A stretch of 64,000 nt of DNA from positions 62,001-126,000 of the forward strand of contig NZ_JAVKGO010000007.1 of NCBI RefSeq assembly GCF_031432315.1, in the 5' to 3' direction. A program made the translations under genes and the position numbers. Under the pieces are notes generated by a model. The model did not search any database and was not told the DNA's origin. It saw only the letters and a list, made by a program, of their open reading frames with translations. Below, piece after piece: positions 35,426 through 45,034 of the stretch. The stretch is from Serpentinicella sp031432315. GTDB lineage: Bacteria; Bacillota; Clostridia; Peptostreptococcales; Natronincolaceae. The number at the start of each line of letters is the position of its first letter. The stretch's first letter is position 1.

Positions 35426-38400
35426 ATGGGGATCACGTATATTGTGGGTAGAAGTGGCACAGGAAAAAGTGCTTACCTATATAAAAAAGTAAAAGAAAAG
35501 CTAGTAAAAGAAAGAGAGAACAAGATAATTGTTTTAGTACCTGAGCAATATACCCTTCAGGCAGAAAGAGACATAATAGAACGTTTACAGGTAGAAGGGA
35601 TCATGGAAGTTGAAATATTAAGTTTTACAAGATTAGCTTACCATGTGCTGCAGGAAGTTGGGGGATTAAAGAAAGTTAAGATAAATGAGATCGGAAAAAG
35701 TATGGTATTAAAGAAAGTAGTAAAAGAGTTAGAGGACCAACTTACAATTTATAAAAAAGCGGTTAACCAAAATGGGTTTATTGATAAATTGAACGAAACA
35801 ATTACTGAATTTAAACAATACGATATCATGCCTTATGATTTAAATAAAAATAGTGACGCCTATGATAACATATTAAAATTTAAGCTACAGGATTTGGCAT
35901 TAATATATAATGGCTTTAACGAATATTTAAAAGGGAAGTATATTGACAATGAAGATCATATGGATTTACTTATAGAATCAATTGAAAAGTCAAGGTTTTT
36001 AGAAGGTAAGGAAGTATTTATCGATGGGTTTCATACCTTTACACCTCAAACATTACGAATTATCGATAAAATGATGTTAGTATCAAAAGATATATATATT
36101 ACTGCTACAGTAGATTTAAATAGCAGTGATAATGATTTATTTTTTACACCACTGAACACTTTGTCAAAATTAAGAGAAAAAGCGAACAAAAATAACACGA
36201 AAGAACGAGTTATTGATTTAAACAAGAAAGTAAAAGAGCGGCCTATTGGGTCATCAGAAATTAACCATATTGAAAAGCGCTTATTTAATTTTCCAATTAA
36301 ACCATATACGGAGAATGTATCTAATATAGAAATTTTTCAAGCAAGCAACTTATACAGTGAAGTAGAAAATGTAGCTTCTAAAATTATAAGTCTTTTAAGG
36401 GATAGAGATTACCGCTATAGGGATATTGCTATTGTATCAGGTAATATGGATATATATGGACCCATTATTAAACGAATTTTTGATGAGTATCATATGCCTA
36501 TTTTTATTGATGAAAAACGAGATATTATGACAAATCCAATTATAGAATTCATACTAACATCAATAAAAATGGTCTCAACAGGATATCAATATGAAAATGT
36601 TTTTCGATTTATAAAAACCGGGTTTTCATCTATTAGTAAAGATGAGGGGGAAGTTCTAGAAAATTATGTACTTAGATACGGGATTAAAGGTACCCTATGG
36701 TTTAAGGATTTTTCAATTCCAGAAGGGAAAGATTTATCAACCTTAAATCAAATTAGAGTGAAGTTAATTGAACCTTTTAGAGATTTTGAAACAAAGGTAA
36801 AAGGGAAAAAATCCGTTAGAGAGATTACTGAAGCATTATTTTACTTTTTGAAAAATATCGAAATTAAAGATGCATTAGAAACATGGATTGAAGAGTTAAA
36901 GTACAAGGGGTACTATGATTATGCCCATGAAAACTCGCAAATTTGGAACATTGTGATGGATCTATTTAATCAGCTCTCTGAAATTTTAGGACATACGGAA
37001 GTTAGACTAGATGAATATTATAAAATATTGGAATCAGGTTTTGCTGCTAGTGAAGTAGGTGTTATTCCTTCTACAGTAGATCAAATATTAGTAGGTAACT
37101 TAGAAAGGTCTAGAAGTCAAAACATAAAAGCATTATTTGTAGTTGGTGTAAATGACGGAGTTTTGCCAGGGGTTTATGATGAAGCAGGTATTCTTTTAGA
37201 TAAAGAAAAGAACACGCTACAAGAAAATGGACTCGTATTGAGCCCAAATAGTGATATGAAAATGCTTGAAGAAAAGTTTGCGATTTATACAGTTTTATCT
37301 AAGCCAACAAATTATCTGTGGTTAAGCTATCCTTTAGCAGATAGCGAAGGCAAAGCACTAAGGGCTTCAATATTAATAGATCAAGTTAAAAAACTATTTC
37401 CTAATTTAAAAAGTAGAGGGGATATTATCCCTAATGAGGATCAACAATTACAACTTGTATCAAAACCGGAAAGTACATTTAAATATTTAATAGAGAATAT
37501 AAGAAAAGCGGTAGATGATGAGAAGATTTTTGAATTTTGGTGGGAAGTGTATCAATGGTACTTTACGCATCCAAAGTGGAAGGACGAAGTTCTAAACATT
37601 GTCTCTGCATTGTTTTACCAAAATCAAGTTTATTCTATTGATGGAAAGCAAAAAGGGTTGTTCTATGATAAGCCTATTAAGACTAGTGTATCAAGACTAG
37701 AATCTTATATGAACTGTCCTTTTGCACATTTTGTTCAGTACGGACTTAAACCCCAAGAGCGAAAAGAATATCAGCTTAAAACCCCTGATATGGGAATGAT
37801 CTTTCATGAAACAATAGATCGTTTTGCTGCAATTACAGAAGAAAAAGAGATAGACTGGAAGCATATTAGCCAAGAACAGTGTTATCTGTTTATAGAAGAA
37901 ATAATAAATGAAGTTGCAGACCAATTTGAAAATGGTCTCTTACACAGTACTTATAGTTATAAGTACTTGATAAAACGTTTAGAAAGGATTTCGAAGCGTG
38001 CCATATGGACTTTAATTGAACATATAAAACGGGGAGACTTTACGCCCTATGGACATGAAGTGCGCTTTGGAGAAAATCAAAGTATCCCTCCAATTGAAGT
38101 TGTGTTAGAAAATGGAGAAGTACTATATTTAGAGGGAAGAATTGATAGAGTGGATGTGTTTGAGGATGAATCTGGAGAGGTATACTATCGGGTAATTGAT
38201 TACAAATCTGGTAATAAAGATTTAAATTTATCAGATATTTATTATGGCTTTCAATTACAATTGATGATTTATTTAGACGCAGTTATGTCTCACGATGAAA
38301 GAAATATCAAGCCGGGAGGGCTGTTTTACTTCAAAATAGATGATCCAATGATCAAATCAGTAGAGTATGACCAAGATAAAATTCTTAAAGAAATCAACAA

Positions 38401-38800
38401 AAAGCTTAAGATGAAGGGATTAGTATTAAATGATGTAAATTTAATACAGCGGATGGACCGAAGTATTGAAAAACATTCTGATATTATTCCAGTAGCATTA
38501 AACAAAGATAGAGGCGTAACGAAAAGTTCTAGTGTAGCCACAGAGGCGCAATTTAGAATACTACTTGATCATACAAAGGATTTGGTTAAAAACGCAGGAC
38601 ATCAAATAACAGAAGGACACATTAAAATAGAACCGGTTAAAAAAGGCAAACAAGATGCTTGCCAATACTGTAAATTTAGTACGATGTGTCAGTTCGATCA
38701 AAAATTTGAGGATAATCAGTATAAGCATATTAAAGAATTAAAGGACGAAGAGGTTATCAAGATACTTCAAGATAAAAAAGGCGGTGATGATAATGCCTAA
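35426..38800 (+). CDS. addB: ATP-dependent helicase/deoxyribonuclease subunit B (AddB)
   Basis: The 1124-residue protein is the AddB subunit of the AddAB double-strand-break resection enzyme, the RecBCD counterpart of Firmicutes. It has a P-loop GRSGTGKS (8-15), an inactivated-helicase-like middle, and a C-terminal RecB-type nuclease (RVIDYKSGNKD). Four cysteines, Cys764, Cys1079, Cys1082 and Cys1088, have the spacing of the iron-sulfur staple known in AddB. GGAGTGA precedes ATG 35426. The end overlaps the start of addA by eight bases or slightly more. Confidence 0.97.
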   Translation: MGITYIVGRSGTGKSAYLYKKVKEKLVKERENKIIVLVPEQYTLQAERDIIERLQVEGIMEVEILSFTRLAYHVLQEVGGLKKVKINEIGKSMVLKKVVKELEDQLTIYKKAVNQNGFIDKLNETITEFKQYDIMPYDLNKNSDAYDNILKFKLQDLALIYNGFNEYLKGKYIDNEDHMDLLIESIEKSRFLEGKEVFIDGFHTFTPQTLRIIDKMMLVSKDIYITATVDLNSSDNDLFFTPLNTLSKLREKANKNNTKERVIDLNKKVKERPIGSSEINHIEKRLFNFPIKPYTENVSNIEIFQASNLYSEVENVASKIISLLRDRDYRYRDIAIVSGNMDIYGPIIKRIFDEYHMPIFIDEKRDIMTNPIIEFILTSIKMVSTGYQYENVFRFIKTGFSSISKDEGEVLENYVLRYGIKGTLWFKDFSIPEGKDLSTLNQIRVKLIEPFRDFETKVKGKKSVREITEALFYFLKNIEIKDALETWIEELKYKGYYDYAHENSQIWNIVMDLFNQLSEILGHTEVRLDEYYKILESGFAASEVGVIPSTVDQILVGNLERSRSQNIKALFVVGVNDGVLPGVYDEAGILLDKEKNTLQENGLVLSPNSDMKMLEEKFAIYTVLSKPTNYLWLSYPLADSEGKALRASILIDQVKKLFPNLKSRGDIIPNEDQQLQLVSKPESTFKYLIENIRKAVDDEKIFEFWWEVYQWYFTHPKWKDEVLNIVSALFYQNQVYSIDGKQKGLFYDKPIKTSVSRLESYMNCPFAHFVQYGLKPQERKEYQLKTPDMGMIFHETIDRFAAITEEKEIDWKHISQEQCYLFIEEIINEVADQFENGLLHSTYSYKYLIKRLERISKRAIWTLIEHIKRGDFTPYGHEVRFGENQSIPPIEVVLENGEVLYLEGRIDRVDVFEDESGEVYYRVIDYKSGNKDLNLSDIYYGFQLQLMIYLDAVMSHDERNIKPGGLFYFKIDDPMIKSVEYDQDKILKEINKKLKMKGLVLNDVNLIQRMDRSIEKHSDIIPVALNKDRGVTKSSSVATEAQFRILLDHTKDLVKNAGHQITEGHIKIEPVKKGKQDACQYCKFSTMCQFDQKFEDNQYKHIKELKDEEVIKILQDKKGGDDNA

Positions 38801-41800
38801 TTGGACAAGTCAGCAACAGGAAGCGATAGAAGATCGGGGAAGTAATCTATTAGTAGCCGCAGCGGCAGGATCAGGGAAAACAGCGGTATTAGTAGAAAGA
38901 ATAATACGTTTGATTATTGAAGATAAAATCGATATAGATAAACTTCTAATTGTAACGTTTACAAATGCAGCTGCAGGTGAAATGCGAGAACGTATTTCCG
39001 CTGCAATTTTGAAAGCGCTGGATAATAACCAAGAAAATGAAGCTCATTTAAGAAAACAAATGACATTAATTAACCGTGCCTCAATAACAACCATTCATGC
39101 ATTTTGTATAGAAGTTGTTAAACAGTATTTTCATGTGATTGATATTGATCCTTCTTTTAGAATAGGGGATACATCTGAAATTAATATTATGAAGATGGAA
39201 GCAATGGAAGAACTGTTAGATAAGGAATATGAAAAAGCAGATAAATTATTTTTAGATCTTGTCGAAAGCTTTGCTGGAAGTAAAGACGATGAACCATTAA
39301 AAGACCTAATCAGTAAAATATTTAATTTTATCCAAAGTCAGCCTAAGCCCTTTGATTGGCTTTCGGAAAAAGTGGAGGCCTTTAATATAGATATAGAGGA
39401 TTTTAATGAATGTATTTGGGCGGATACAATTTTAAAAAGCATAGATCTCCATTTAACAGCAGCATGTGACCTTTTAGTTAATGCTAAAAAATTATGTATG
39501 AAACCTGCTGGGCCGGAAGGATATATTGATGCGATAGATGATGATCTTAATCAAGTTAACCATTTAAAATCTAGTTTACATCATAATATCGAAGTGTTTT
39601 ATGAAACAGTTAATCAAGTAACCTTTAAGAGACTAGGTCGTGTATCGAAGGAGACAGATCAAGACCTAAAAGAAGAGGCAAAAGACCAAAGGGATAAGGC
39701 TAAAGCGCTAATAAAAGGAATAACAGAAGGAATTTTCAGTCGTAGCCCTGAGGCATATATTGATGATTTGACTAGTATATATCCACTGATGCAATATTTA
39801 GCTAGTTTGGTTTCTAACTATGCCAATATATTTATGGCAAAGAAAAAAGATAAGGGCTTAGTTGATTTTAATGATCTGGAACACTATGCTTTAGAGATAT
39901 TAGCAAATGAAAATGTAGCTAATGCTTATCGGGACAAGTTTGAATATTTATTTATTGATGAGTATCAGGATAGTAACATCGTACAAGAAACACTTATTGG
40001 CTATATAAAACGAGAAAATAATCGATTTATGGTTGGTGACGTAAAACAGAGTATATATCGATTCAGACTTGCTGATCCATCTTTATTTATTGAAAAGTAT
40101 GAAACATTTAGCTCAGAAAAAGGAAAACGAAATAGAAGGATTGATTTATCTAAAAACTTTAGAAGTAGAGAAGAAATCATTAACGGTGTGAATTATATTT
40201 TTAAAAACATTATGTCGAAGCAACTTGGAGAAATAGATTATGATGAGCGGGCATATCTTTATCCCGGAGGCAGTTTTGAGCCTATAGAAGATCCTTCAAT
40301 TGAATTGAACTTAATTGAAAAAGCCATTGATGAAGAGGCTACAGAAGAATTGTCAGAGGACTTAGAAGAACTAAGTGATATTGAAGTAGAAGCAAAAATG
40401 GTAGCACAAAGAATACAGGATATCCTTAAAACGAAAATCTATGATACAAAAGAGGAAGTTTACAGAGAAGTTCAGTATAAAGATATTGTTATATTAATGC
40501 GTACAACTCAAAACTGGGCCCATGTATTTTTAGAAACGCTTATAAAGGAAAACATACCAACTTATGCAGATACAGGCTCTGGTTACTTTCAATCTATTGA
40601 GATTGGTATTTTTCTGAACCTTTTAAAAATAATTGATAATAAAAGACAAGACCTGCCCTTAATAAGTGTAATGAAATCGCCAATTGGGAAATTTACTGTA
40701 GAAGAATTAGTACAAATTAGAATGACACAGAAGCATGGCAGTTTTTTTGATGCCATGACTAAGTTTGTAGAGGAAGAAAAAGAACATGAACTACTTGGGA
40801 TAAAATTAAATGAATTTTTAACAAAAATAAAATTGTGGGCTAGAGAAAGTAGATATATGAAAATTGACAATTTTATTTGGAAATTATTTAGAGATACTGG
40901 TTATTACTATTATGTTGGTGCAATGCCAGGGGGACAACAACGTCAGGCAAATTTAAGGATACTGCTTGACCGGGCTGTGCAATTTGAGAAGACATCTATT
41001 AGAGGATTGTTTAATTTTATAAAGTTTATAGAAAAAATTCAAAATAGTAAAGGTGATATGGGGGATGCAAAAACCTTAGGTGAAAATGATAATGTTGTAC
41101 GTATAATGAGTATTCATAAAAGTAAAGGTTTGGAGTTTCCAGTTGTATTTTTATGTGGGACGGGTAAAAATTTTAATCTAAGAGATACAAGTTCCGATGT
41201 GTTGCTCCATAAAGATTTAGGATTAGGACCCAAATTTGTAGACCTTAAACTGAGAGTATATAGAGATACGATTAGTAAGCTTGCCATGAAGGATAGACTG
41301 AAAATTGAAAGCTTATCTGAAGAGATGCGTATACTTTATGTTGCTTTAACAAGGCCTGTAGATAAATTGATTATTTTCGGATCCACCAGGGGATTAGAAG
41401 GTAAAATAAATAAGTGGAGTAGACCAATCAACCATTATGGATTGTCCTCAGCAAAAAGCTACATGGATTGGATCGGGATGGTTTTAACAAAGCACCCTTC
41501 TAGCGAAGTTTTAAGAAAAGCTGGAGGTGTTTCAATGCCTTCTGAGAATTACTTAAGGGACGACTCGAAATGGACAGTTAATCTGTACTCAAGGCAAGAT
41601 GTTCTAAATAAGACACTAGAAGAAGAGAAAAAAGATGCAATCTTAAAAGATACATTATTAGATTATTGTCATAAAAATACAACGAAGTATAGCGAAACAA
41701 TAGCAAAACGATTAAATTGGCAATATGCTTATGAAGCTGGTGTTGGAATACCTTCTAAACTTTCTGTTTCAGAAATAAAGAAAACCAATGTTAAGGGTCT

Positions 41801-42389
41801 AGACCATTTAGGTTATAACATACCTAGTTTAATCTCTCAACCTAAGTTTTTAGATAAAGGCGCTAAAAATTTTACATCTGCTGAAGTAGGTACGATCATA
41901 CATTTTATTATGCAACATATTGATCACAACAGGATCAACAGCTTGGATGAAATAAAAATACAAGTAAATGAAATGATCCAAAAAGAATTATTAAGCGAAG
42001 AAGAGGTAGACGAAGTAAACTTGACTAAGATCCAAAACTATTTTGAAAGTCCTATTGGTAGACGAATGTTAGCCTCAAATAAGGTCTATAGGGAAGTGCC
42101 TTTTAATATGAAATGTAATGCACAAGATGTGATACATGGACTGGATAAATCAACAGAGACTTTATTGGTACAAGGAACAATCGATTGTTATTTTGAAGAA
42201 AATGATGAAATTGTATTAGTAGATTACAAAAACAATGAAATTACAGAAAATAATTTAGATAGAATCGTAAATGCCTACAAAGATCAACTACACTTTTATA
42301 AAACAGCATTAGAAAAAATATTAAATAAAAAGGTTAAAGAGAGCTATCTTTATATGTTTCATATAGACAAAGCTATTAGAGTAGAATAA
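38793..42389 (+). CDS. addA: ATP-dependent helicase/nuclease subunit A (AddA)
   Basis: The 1198-residue protein is a UvrD/Rep-type superfamily 1 helicase with a C-terminal nuclease. Walker A AAAGSGKT lies at about 23-30, LFIDEYQDSN is the Walker B region, and DYK (1144-1146) belongs to the nuclease motif LVDYKNNEI. With AddB it resects DNA ends for RecA. ATG 38793 lies after AAAGGCGGTGATG; in-frame GTG 38784 and ATG 38787 are alternatives. The stop codon lies inside the terminator stem that follows. Confidence 0.97.
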   Translation: MPNWTSQQQEAIEDRGSNLLVAAAAGSGKTAVLVERIIRLIIEDKIDIDKLLIVTFTNAAAGEMRERISAAILKALDNNQENEAHLRKQMTLINRASITTIHAFCIEVVKQYFHVIDIDPSFRIGDTSEINIMKMEAMEELLDKEYEKADKLFLDLVESFAGSKDDEPLKDLISKIFNFIQSQPKPFDWLSEKVEAFNIDIEDFNECIWADTILKSIDLHLTAACDLLVNAKKLCMKPAGPEGYIDAIDDDLNQVNHLKSSLHHNIEVFYETVNQVTFKRLGRVSKETDQDLKEEAKDQRDKAKALIKGITEGIFSRSPEAYIDDLTSIYPLMQYLASLVSNYANIFMAKKKDKGLVDFNDLEHYALEILANENVANAYRDKFEYLFIDEYQDSNIVQETLIGYIKRENNRFMVGDVKQSIYRFRLADPSLFIEKYETFSSEKGKRNRRIDLSKNFRSREEIINGVNYIFKNIMSKQLGEIDYDERAYLYPGGSFEPIEDPSIELNLIEKAIDEEATEELSEDLEELSDIEVEAKMVAQRIQDILKTKIYDTKEEVYREVQYKDIVILMRTTQNWAHVFLETLIKENIPTYADTGSGYFQSIEIGIFLNLLKIIDNKRQDLPLISVMKSPIGKFTVEELVQIRMTQKHGSFFDAMTKFVEEEKEHELLGIKLNEFLTKIKLWARESRYMKIDNFIWKLFRDTGYYYYVGAMPGGQQRQANLRILLDRAVQFEKTSIRGLFNFIKFIEKIQNSKGDMGDAKTLGENDNVVRIMSIHKSKGLEFPVVFLCGTGKNFNLRDTSSDVLLHKDLGLGPKFVDLKLRVYRDTISKLAMKDRLKIESLSEEMRILYVALTRPVDKLIIFGSTRGLEGKINKWSRPINHYGLSSAKSYMDWIGMVLTKHPSSEVLRKAGGVSMPSENYLRDDSKWTVNLYSRQDVLNKTLEEEKKDAILKDTLLDYCHKNTTKYSETIAKRLNWQYAYEAGVGIPSKLSVSEIKKTNVKGLDHLGYNIPSLISQPKFLDKGAKNFTSAEVGTIIHFIMQHIDHNRINSLDEIKIQVNEMIQKELLSEEEVDEVNLTKIQNYFESPIGRRMLASNKVYREVPFNMKCNAQDVIHGLDKSTETLLVQGTIDCYFEENDEIVLVDYKNNEITENNLDRIVNAYKDQLHFYKTALEKILNKKVKESYLYMFHIDKAIRVE

Positions 42390-42416
42390 TCTAGGTTAGA
42401 TTATTCTACTTTTTAA
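42381..42416 (+). terminator. intrinsic terminator overlapping the addA stop codon
   Basis: GTAGAATAATCTA (42381-42393) is exactly complementary to 42397-42409, loop of three, followed by TTTTT. Confidence 0.9.
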
Positions 42417-42537
42417 AAAGGTATGAAGTATGATGCAATCTAAAAACATTCCCCCAGTATGGCATAAAAAAAATAGGGTACATTAAATAAAAATACTTTT
42501 TATAAAAGAAAGGAACGTATATTTTCGGAGGATATAT

Positions 42538-42696
42538 ATGAGAAAAATCGATTCGAAGTATAGATGTTTACTGTATATCAGCTTACTTGTTATTATTATG
42601 TTAACGTTAAGTTACTTAGAAGCAACAAAACAAAATGTGTTAGAAGCTGAAGAACACATTCAAAGTGTAAATGAAGATATAATTAGATACGAATAA
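42538..42696 (+). CDS. small single-span membrane protein, 52 residues
   Basis: A short frame with a very good ribosome binding site (CGGAGGA before ATG 42538) encodes 52 residues. A basic N terminus (MRKIDSKYR) is followed by one hydrophobic segment (about 11-27) and then a charged, probably helical tail. This looks like a type II single-span peptide with its tail outside, or a divisome/regulatory small protein, but I recognise no family. It stands alone: the addA terminator is upstream and 112 bases separate it from the CBS gene. The rest of 42417-42808 holds nothing else. Confidence 0.6.
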   Translation: MRKIDSKYRCLLYISLLVIIMLTLSYLEATKQNVLEAEEHIQSVNEDIIRYE

Positions 42697-42808
42697 CTTA
42701 TTAAGTTAGAGTAATTTGGGTATAAAATTTTAATAAGATACTATTTTAAAATTTTAAATAACAATCAAAATTTTAAAAATAGTAATTAAATATGAAAGGG
42801 TGATGTTT

Positions 42809-43258
42809 ATGCTAGCGAAAGAAATAATGAATACAGAGGTTATAAGTGTTACTCAAGATGAGACAGTTGAAACTGTGATTAAACTGTTGTTAGAACATAA
42901 TATAAGCGGTGTTCCAGTTATAGATAAAGAGGAAGTTGTAATTGGAATCGTAACAGAAGGAGATTTAATCTTTAAAAGTAAAAAACTACAAATTCCTACA
43001 TATTTTACGATATTAGATAGTTACATTTTTCTAGAAAGTACGAAAAATCTTGAAAAAGATATAAAAAAAATGGCGGCTTACAAAATAAAGGATATAATGA
43101 CAACGGAAGTTTTTACAGTGGAAGAAGATGCAACTATAGAAGATGTAGCTACATTGATGACGACAAAACGAGTTAATCGTATTCCGGTTACAAAAGACGG
43201 AAGACTTACAGGTATCGTTAGTCGTAGAGATATTATTAAGGCCTATGCACAAGAATGA
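42809..43258 (+). CDS. CBS domain pair protein
   Basis: The 149-residue cytosolic protein is made of two CBS motifs: residues 1-60 (AKEIMNTEVISV, ISGVPVIDKE, GIVTEGDL) and 90-149 (IKDIMTTEVFTV, VNRIPVTKDG, GIVSRRDII). CBS pairs bind adenine nucleotides and act as energy or ionic sensors, often controlling transporters. It lies 135 bases upstream of the Mrp antiporter cluster and might regulate it, but nothing in the sequence proves that. ATG 42809 is chosen by the spacing of AAAGGGTGA; upstream in-frame GTG 42800 and ATG 42803 are possible. Confidence 0.9.
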   Translation: MLAKEIMNTEVISVTQDETVETVIKLLLEHNISGVPVIDKEEVVIGIVTEGDLIFKSKKLQIPTYFTILDSYIFLESTKNLEKDIKKMAAYKIKDIMTTEVFTVEEDATIEDVATLMTTKRVNRIPVTKDGRLTGIVSRRDIIKAYAQE

Positions 43259-43297
43259 TCTTAAATCATTGACAAATAAATAACAATTCTAGGTATT

Positions 43298-43335
43298 GGA
43301 TGAGTGTTCTGTTATAATAATATAGGCATTCATCC
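43298..43335 (+). promoter_or_regulatory. extended -10 box within an inverted repeat before the antiporter operon
   Basis: TGTTATAAT at 43310-43318 is an extended -10 element. GGATGAGTG (43298-43306) and CATTCATCC (43327-43335) flank it and are complementary with one G-U pair. It may be an operator around the promoter or, read as RNA, a terminator-like hairpin followed by TTTTTT for the CBS gene. Confidence 0.4.
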
Positions 43336-43393
43336 ATAATTTTTTCGAAAATTGTATTTTTTTTGGATAAAAATTGTAAATTGAGGTGTTATT

Positions 43394-43885
43394 ATGAAAA
43401 GTAAGTACAATGTAACTGTTTTTTTATTTTTAATTATATTTTGGTTAATACTATCTCCACTATTAAATATTCAATCAATTTTAATTGGTAGTATTGCCTC
43501 AATACTTATTGTTTTTTATGCTAGGGATATTGCTTTTACAAATAAAGAAATTCCTAAATATAGTTTAAAGAACTTAGTAATATACGTAAAATTTGTTTTA
43601 AGACTTTTGGTCGAAATAGTTAAAGCGAATATTGAAGTTGCTTTAATTGTGTTGAATCCCAAGCTACCTTTAAGTCAATGCTTTATAAAAGTACCACTAA
43701 AAATTAATAATGATATTGTTAAAGTGATTTATGGAAATGCTGTAACATTAACACCAGGTACATTAACGGTGGATGTTGAGGAAGATGGATTTTTGATACA
43801 TGCTTTGACAAAAGATGCAGCAGATGGAATGACAGACTCAATAATAGAGCATTACTGTACTAAAATGGATGATATAAGAGACTAA
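43394..43885 (+). CDS. mrpE: Mrp-type antiporter subunit E
   Basis: The 163-residue protein has hydrophobic segments in its N-terminal half and the MnhE/MrpE C-terminal pattern (NAVTLTPGTLTVDVEEDGFLIH). In archaeal Mbh complexes the counterpart is MbhA. MrpE is needed for assembly and activity of the multisubunit cation/proton antiporter in the membrane. GAGGTG precedes ATG 43394. It is the first gene of a ten-gene cluster with gaps or overlaps below 50 bases. Confidence 0.93.
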   Translation: MKSKYNVTVFLFLIIFWLILSPLLNIQSILIGSIASILIVFYARDIAFTNKEIPKYSLKNLVIYVKFVLRLLVEIVKANIEVALIVLNPKLPLSQCFIKVPLKINNDIVKVIYGNAVTLTPGTLTVDVEEDGFLIHALTKDAADGMTDSIIEHYCTKMDDIRD

Positions 43886-43908
43886 AGTTAAAGAAGGAGG
43901 TTTGAAAA

Positions 43909-44172
43909 ATGAATATGGTGTTGATAGGCATAACGATTTTCTTAGCATTATTAACAATAGTCTGTCTGTATCGTGCATATGTTGGTCCAACTTCTGCAGA
44001 TAGAGTTGTTTCGATAAATGTTATATCAACAAAAATTACAACGTTGATCGCACTACTTGCAATTATAACTGGAGAAGATACTTTTGTAGATGTGTCACTT
44101 GTATATGCCATGATTGGATTCATTATGACCGTGTGTGTTGCGAAATATATTGAGAAGGGTAAATTGTTTTAA
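43909..44172 (+). CDS. mrpF: Mrp-type antiporter subunit F
   Basis: The 87-residue protein has three hydrophobic segments and the MrpF/PhaF signature RAYVGPTSADRVVSINV at about 23-39. It corresponds to MbhB of archaeal membrane-bound hydrogenases. A strong AAGGAGG box precedes ATG 43909, 23 bases after mrpE. Confidence 0.93.
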   Translation: MNMVLIGITIFLALLTIVCLYRAYVGPTSADRVVSINVISTKITTLIALLAIITGEDTFVDVSLVYAMIGFIMTVCVAKYIEKGKLF

Positions 44173-44183
44173 GGAGTGAAGAT

Positions 44184-44477
44184 ATGGAGTTAGTATTAGA
44201 TGTGATAATGGTATTGCTGTTAATAGTAGGAGCTTTCTTTTTTTTAGTTGGAACAGTTGGGCTGATAAGAATGCCTGATGTTTTTTGTCGAATGCATGCA
44301 ACTACAAAAAGTGATACACTAGGCGCAGGGTTAATTTTATTGGCATTAGCAATATATCATGGCATTAGCTTGATTTCATTAAAGATCATTATAGTGATTG
44401 CATTTGTATGGATAACAAATCCAACAGCTGCTCATATTATTGCTAAAGCGGAGTGGAATAAACAAAAAGAATTATAG
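44184..44477 (+). CDS. mrpG: Mrp-type antiporter subunit G
   Basis: The 97-residue protein has three hydrophobic segments and the MrpG signature VGLIRMPDVFCRMHATTKSD at about 28-47. It corresponds to MbhC. AAGGAGTGA lies before ATG 44184, 11 bases after mrpF. Confidence 0.93.
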   Translation: MELVLDVIMVLLLIVGAFFFLVGTVGLIRMPDVFCRMHATTKSDTLGAGLILLALAIYHGISLISLKIIIVIAFVWITNPTAAHIIAKAEWNKQKEL

Positions 44478-44501
44478 GATTTATAGAAAGAGGTGTAGTG
44501 C

Positions 44502-44741
44502 ATGGTAATACTTAATGTTGTCCTAATTGTTTTCTTAATTATTTGCGCAATAGCAGTTGAAAAAACAAGGGATTTATTAGGCGCGGTCATTATTTTTGGA
44601 GCATATAGTTTAACGATGGCGATATTATGGCTAATATTAAAGGCTCCTGATATTGCATTAACGGAGGCCGCTATTGGAGCAGGGGCGACAACAATACTTT
44701 TAATCGCTACTATAAGTAGAACTAGGAGGCTTGAAAGGTGA
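44502..44741 (+). CDS. MbhD-like subunit (split part of the MrpA C-terminal region, DUF4040)
   Basis: The 79-residue membrane protein has two to three hydrophobic segments and LKAPDIALTEAAIGAGATT, matching the region that in bacterial MrpA lies after the large antiporter domain. In archaeal Mbh it is a separate subunit, MbhD, as here. AAAGAGGTG precedes ATG 44502. It overlaps the next gene by four bases (GTGA). Confidence 0.85.
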   Translation: MVILNVVLIVFLIICAIAVEKTRDLLGAVIIFGAYSLTMAILWLILKAPDIALTEAAIGAGATTILLIATISRTRRLER

Positions 44742-45031
44742 ATAAAATATTCATGGCTTTTGTCTTAGTAGGACTTTTAATTATAATGGTAATGGGCATG
44801 TTGGAAATGCCAGAAATAGGGCATGTTGATAATCCAAGTTATAATGAGGTAGCTGTATATTATACACAGAACGCTATAGAGGATACAAAGAGTCCTAATA
44901 CAGTTACAGCAGTTTTAAAATATTATAGAGGAGTAGATACATTATTAGAGGCAGCTGTGTTATTTACTTCTATTATTGCAGTTATTTCAGTATTAAGAGG
45001 GAATAAAACATTAACAGAAAAGAAGGTGTAG
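44738..45031 (+). CDS. MbhE-like subunit (split part of the MrpA C-terminal region)
   Basis: The 97-residue protein has an N-terminal and a C-terminal hydrophobic segment with NTVTAVLKYYRGVDTLLEAA between them. This is the conserved segment found at the end of MrpA or start of MrpB and as MbhE in archaea. Translation begins at GTG 44738, four bases before the end of the preceding gene, behind AGGAGG. Confidence 0.83.
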   Translation: MNKIFMAFVLVGLLIIMVMGMLEMPEIGHVDNPSYNEVAVYYTQNAIEDTKSPNTVTAVLKYYRGVDTLLEAAVLFTSIIAVISVLRGNKTLTEKKV

Positions 45032-45034
45032 TTA

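Noticed and set aside
44502..45031. Considered as a frameshifted, broken mrpA remnant
   Set aside because: Each short gene has its own ribosome binding site and matches the separate MbhD and MbhE subunits in order and length.
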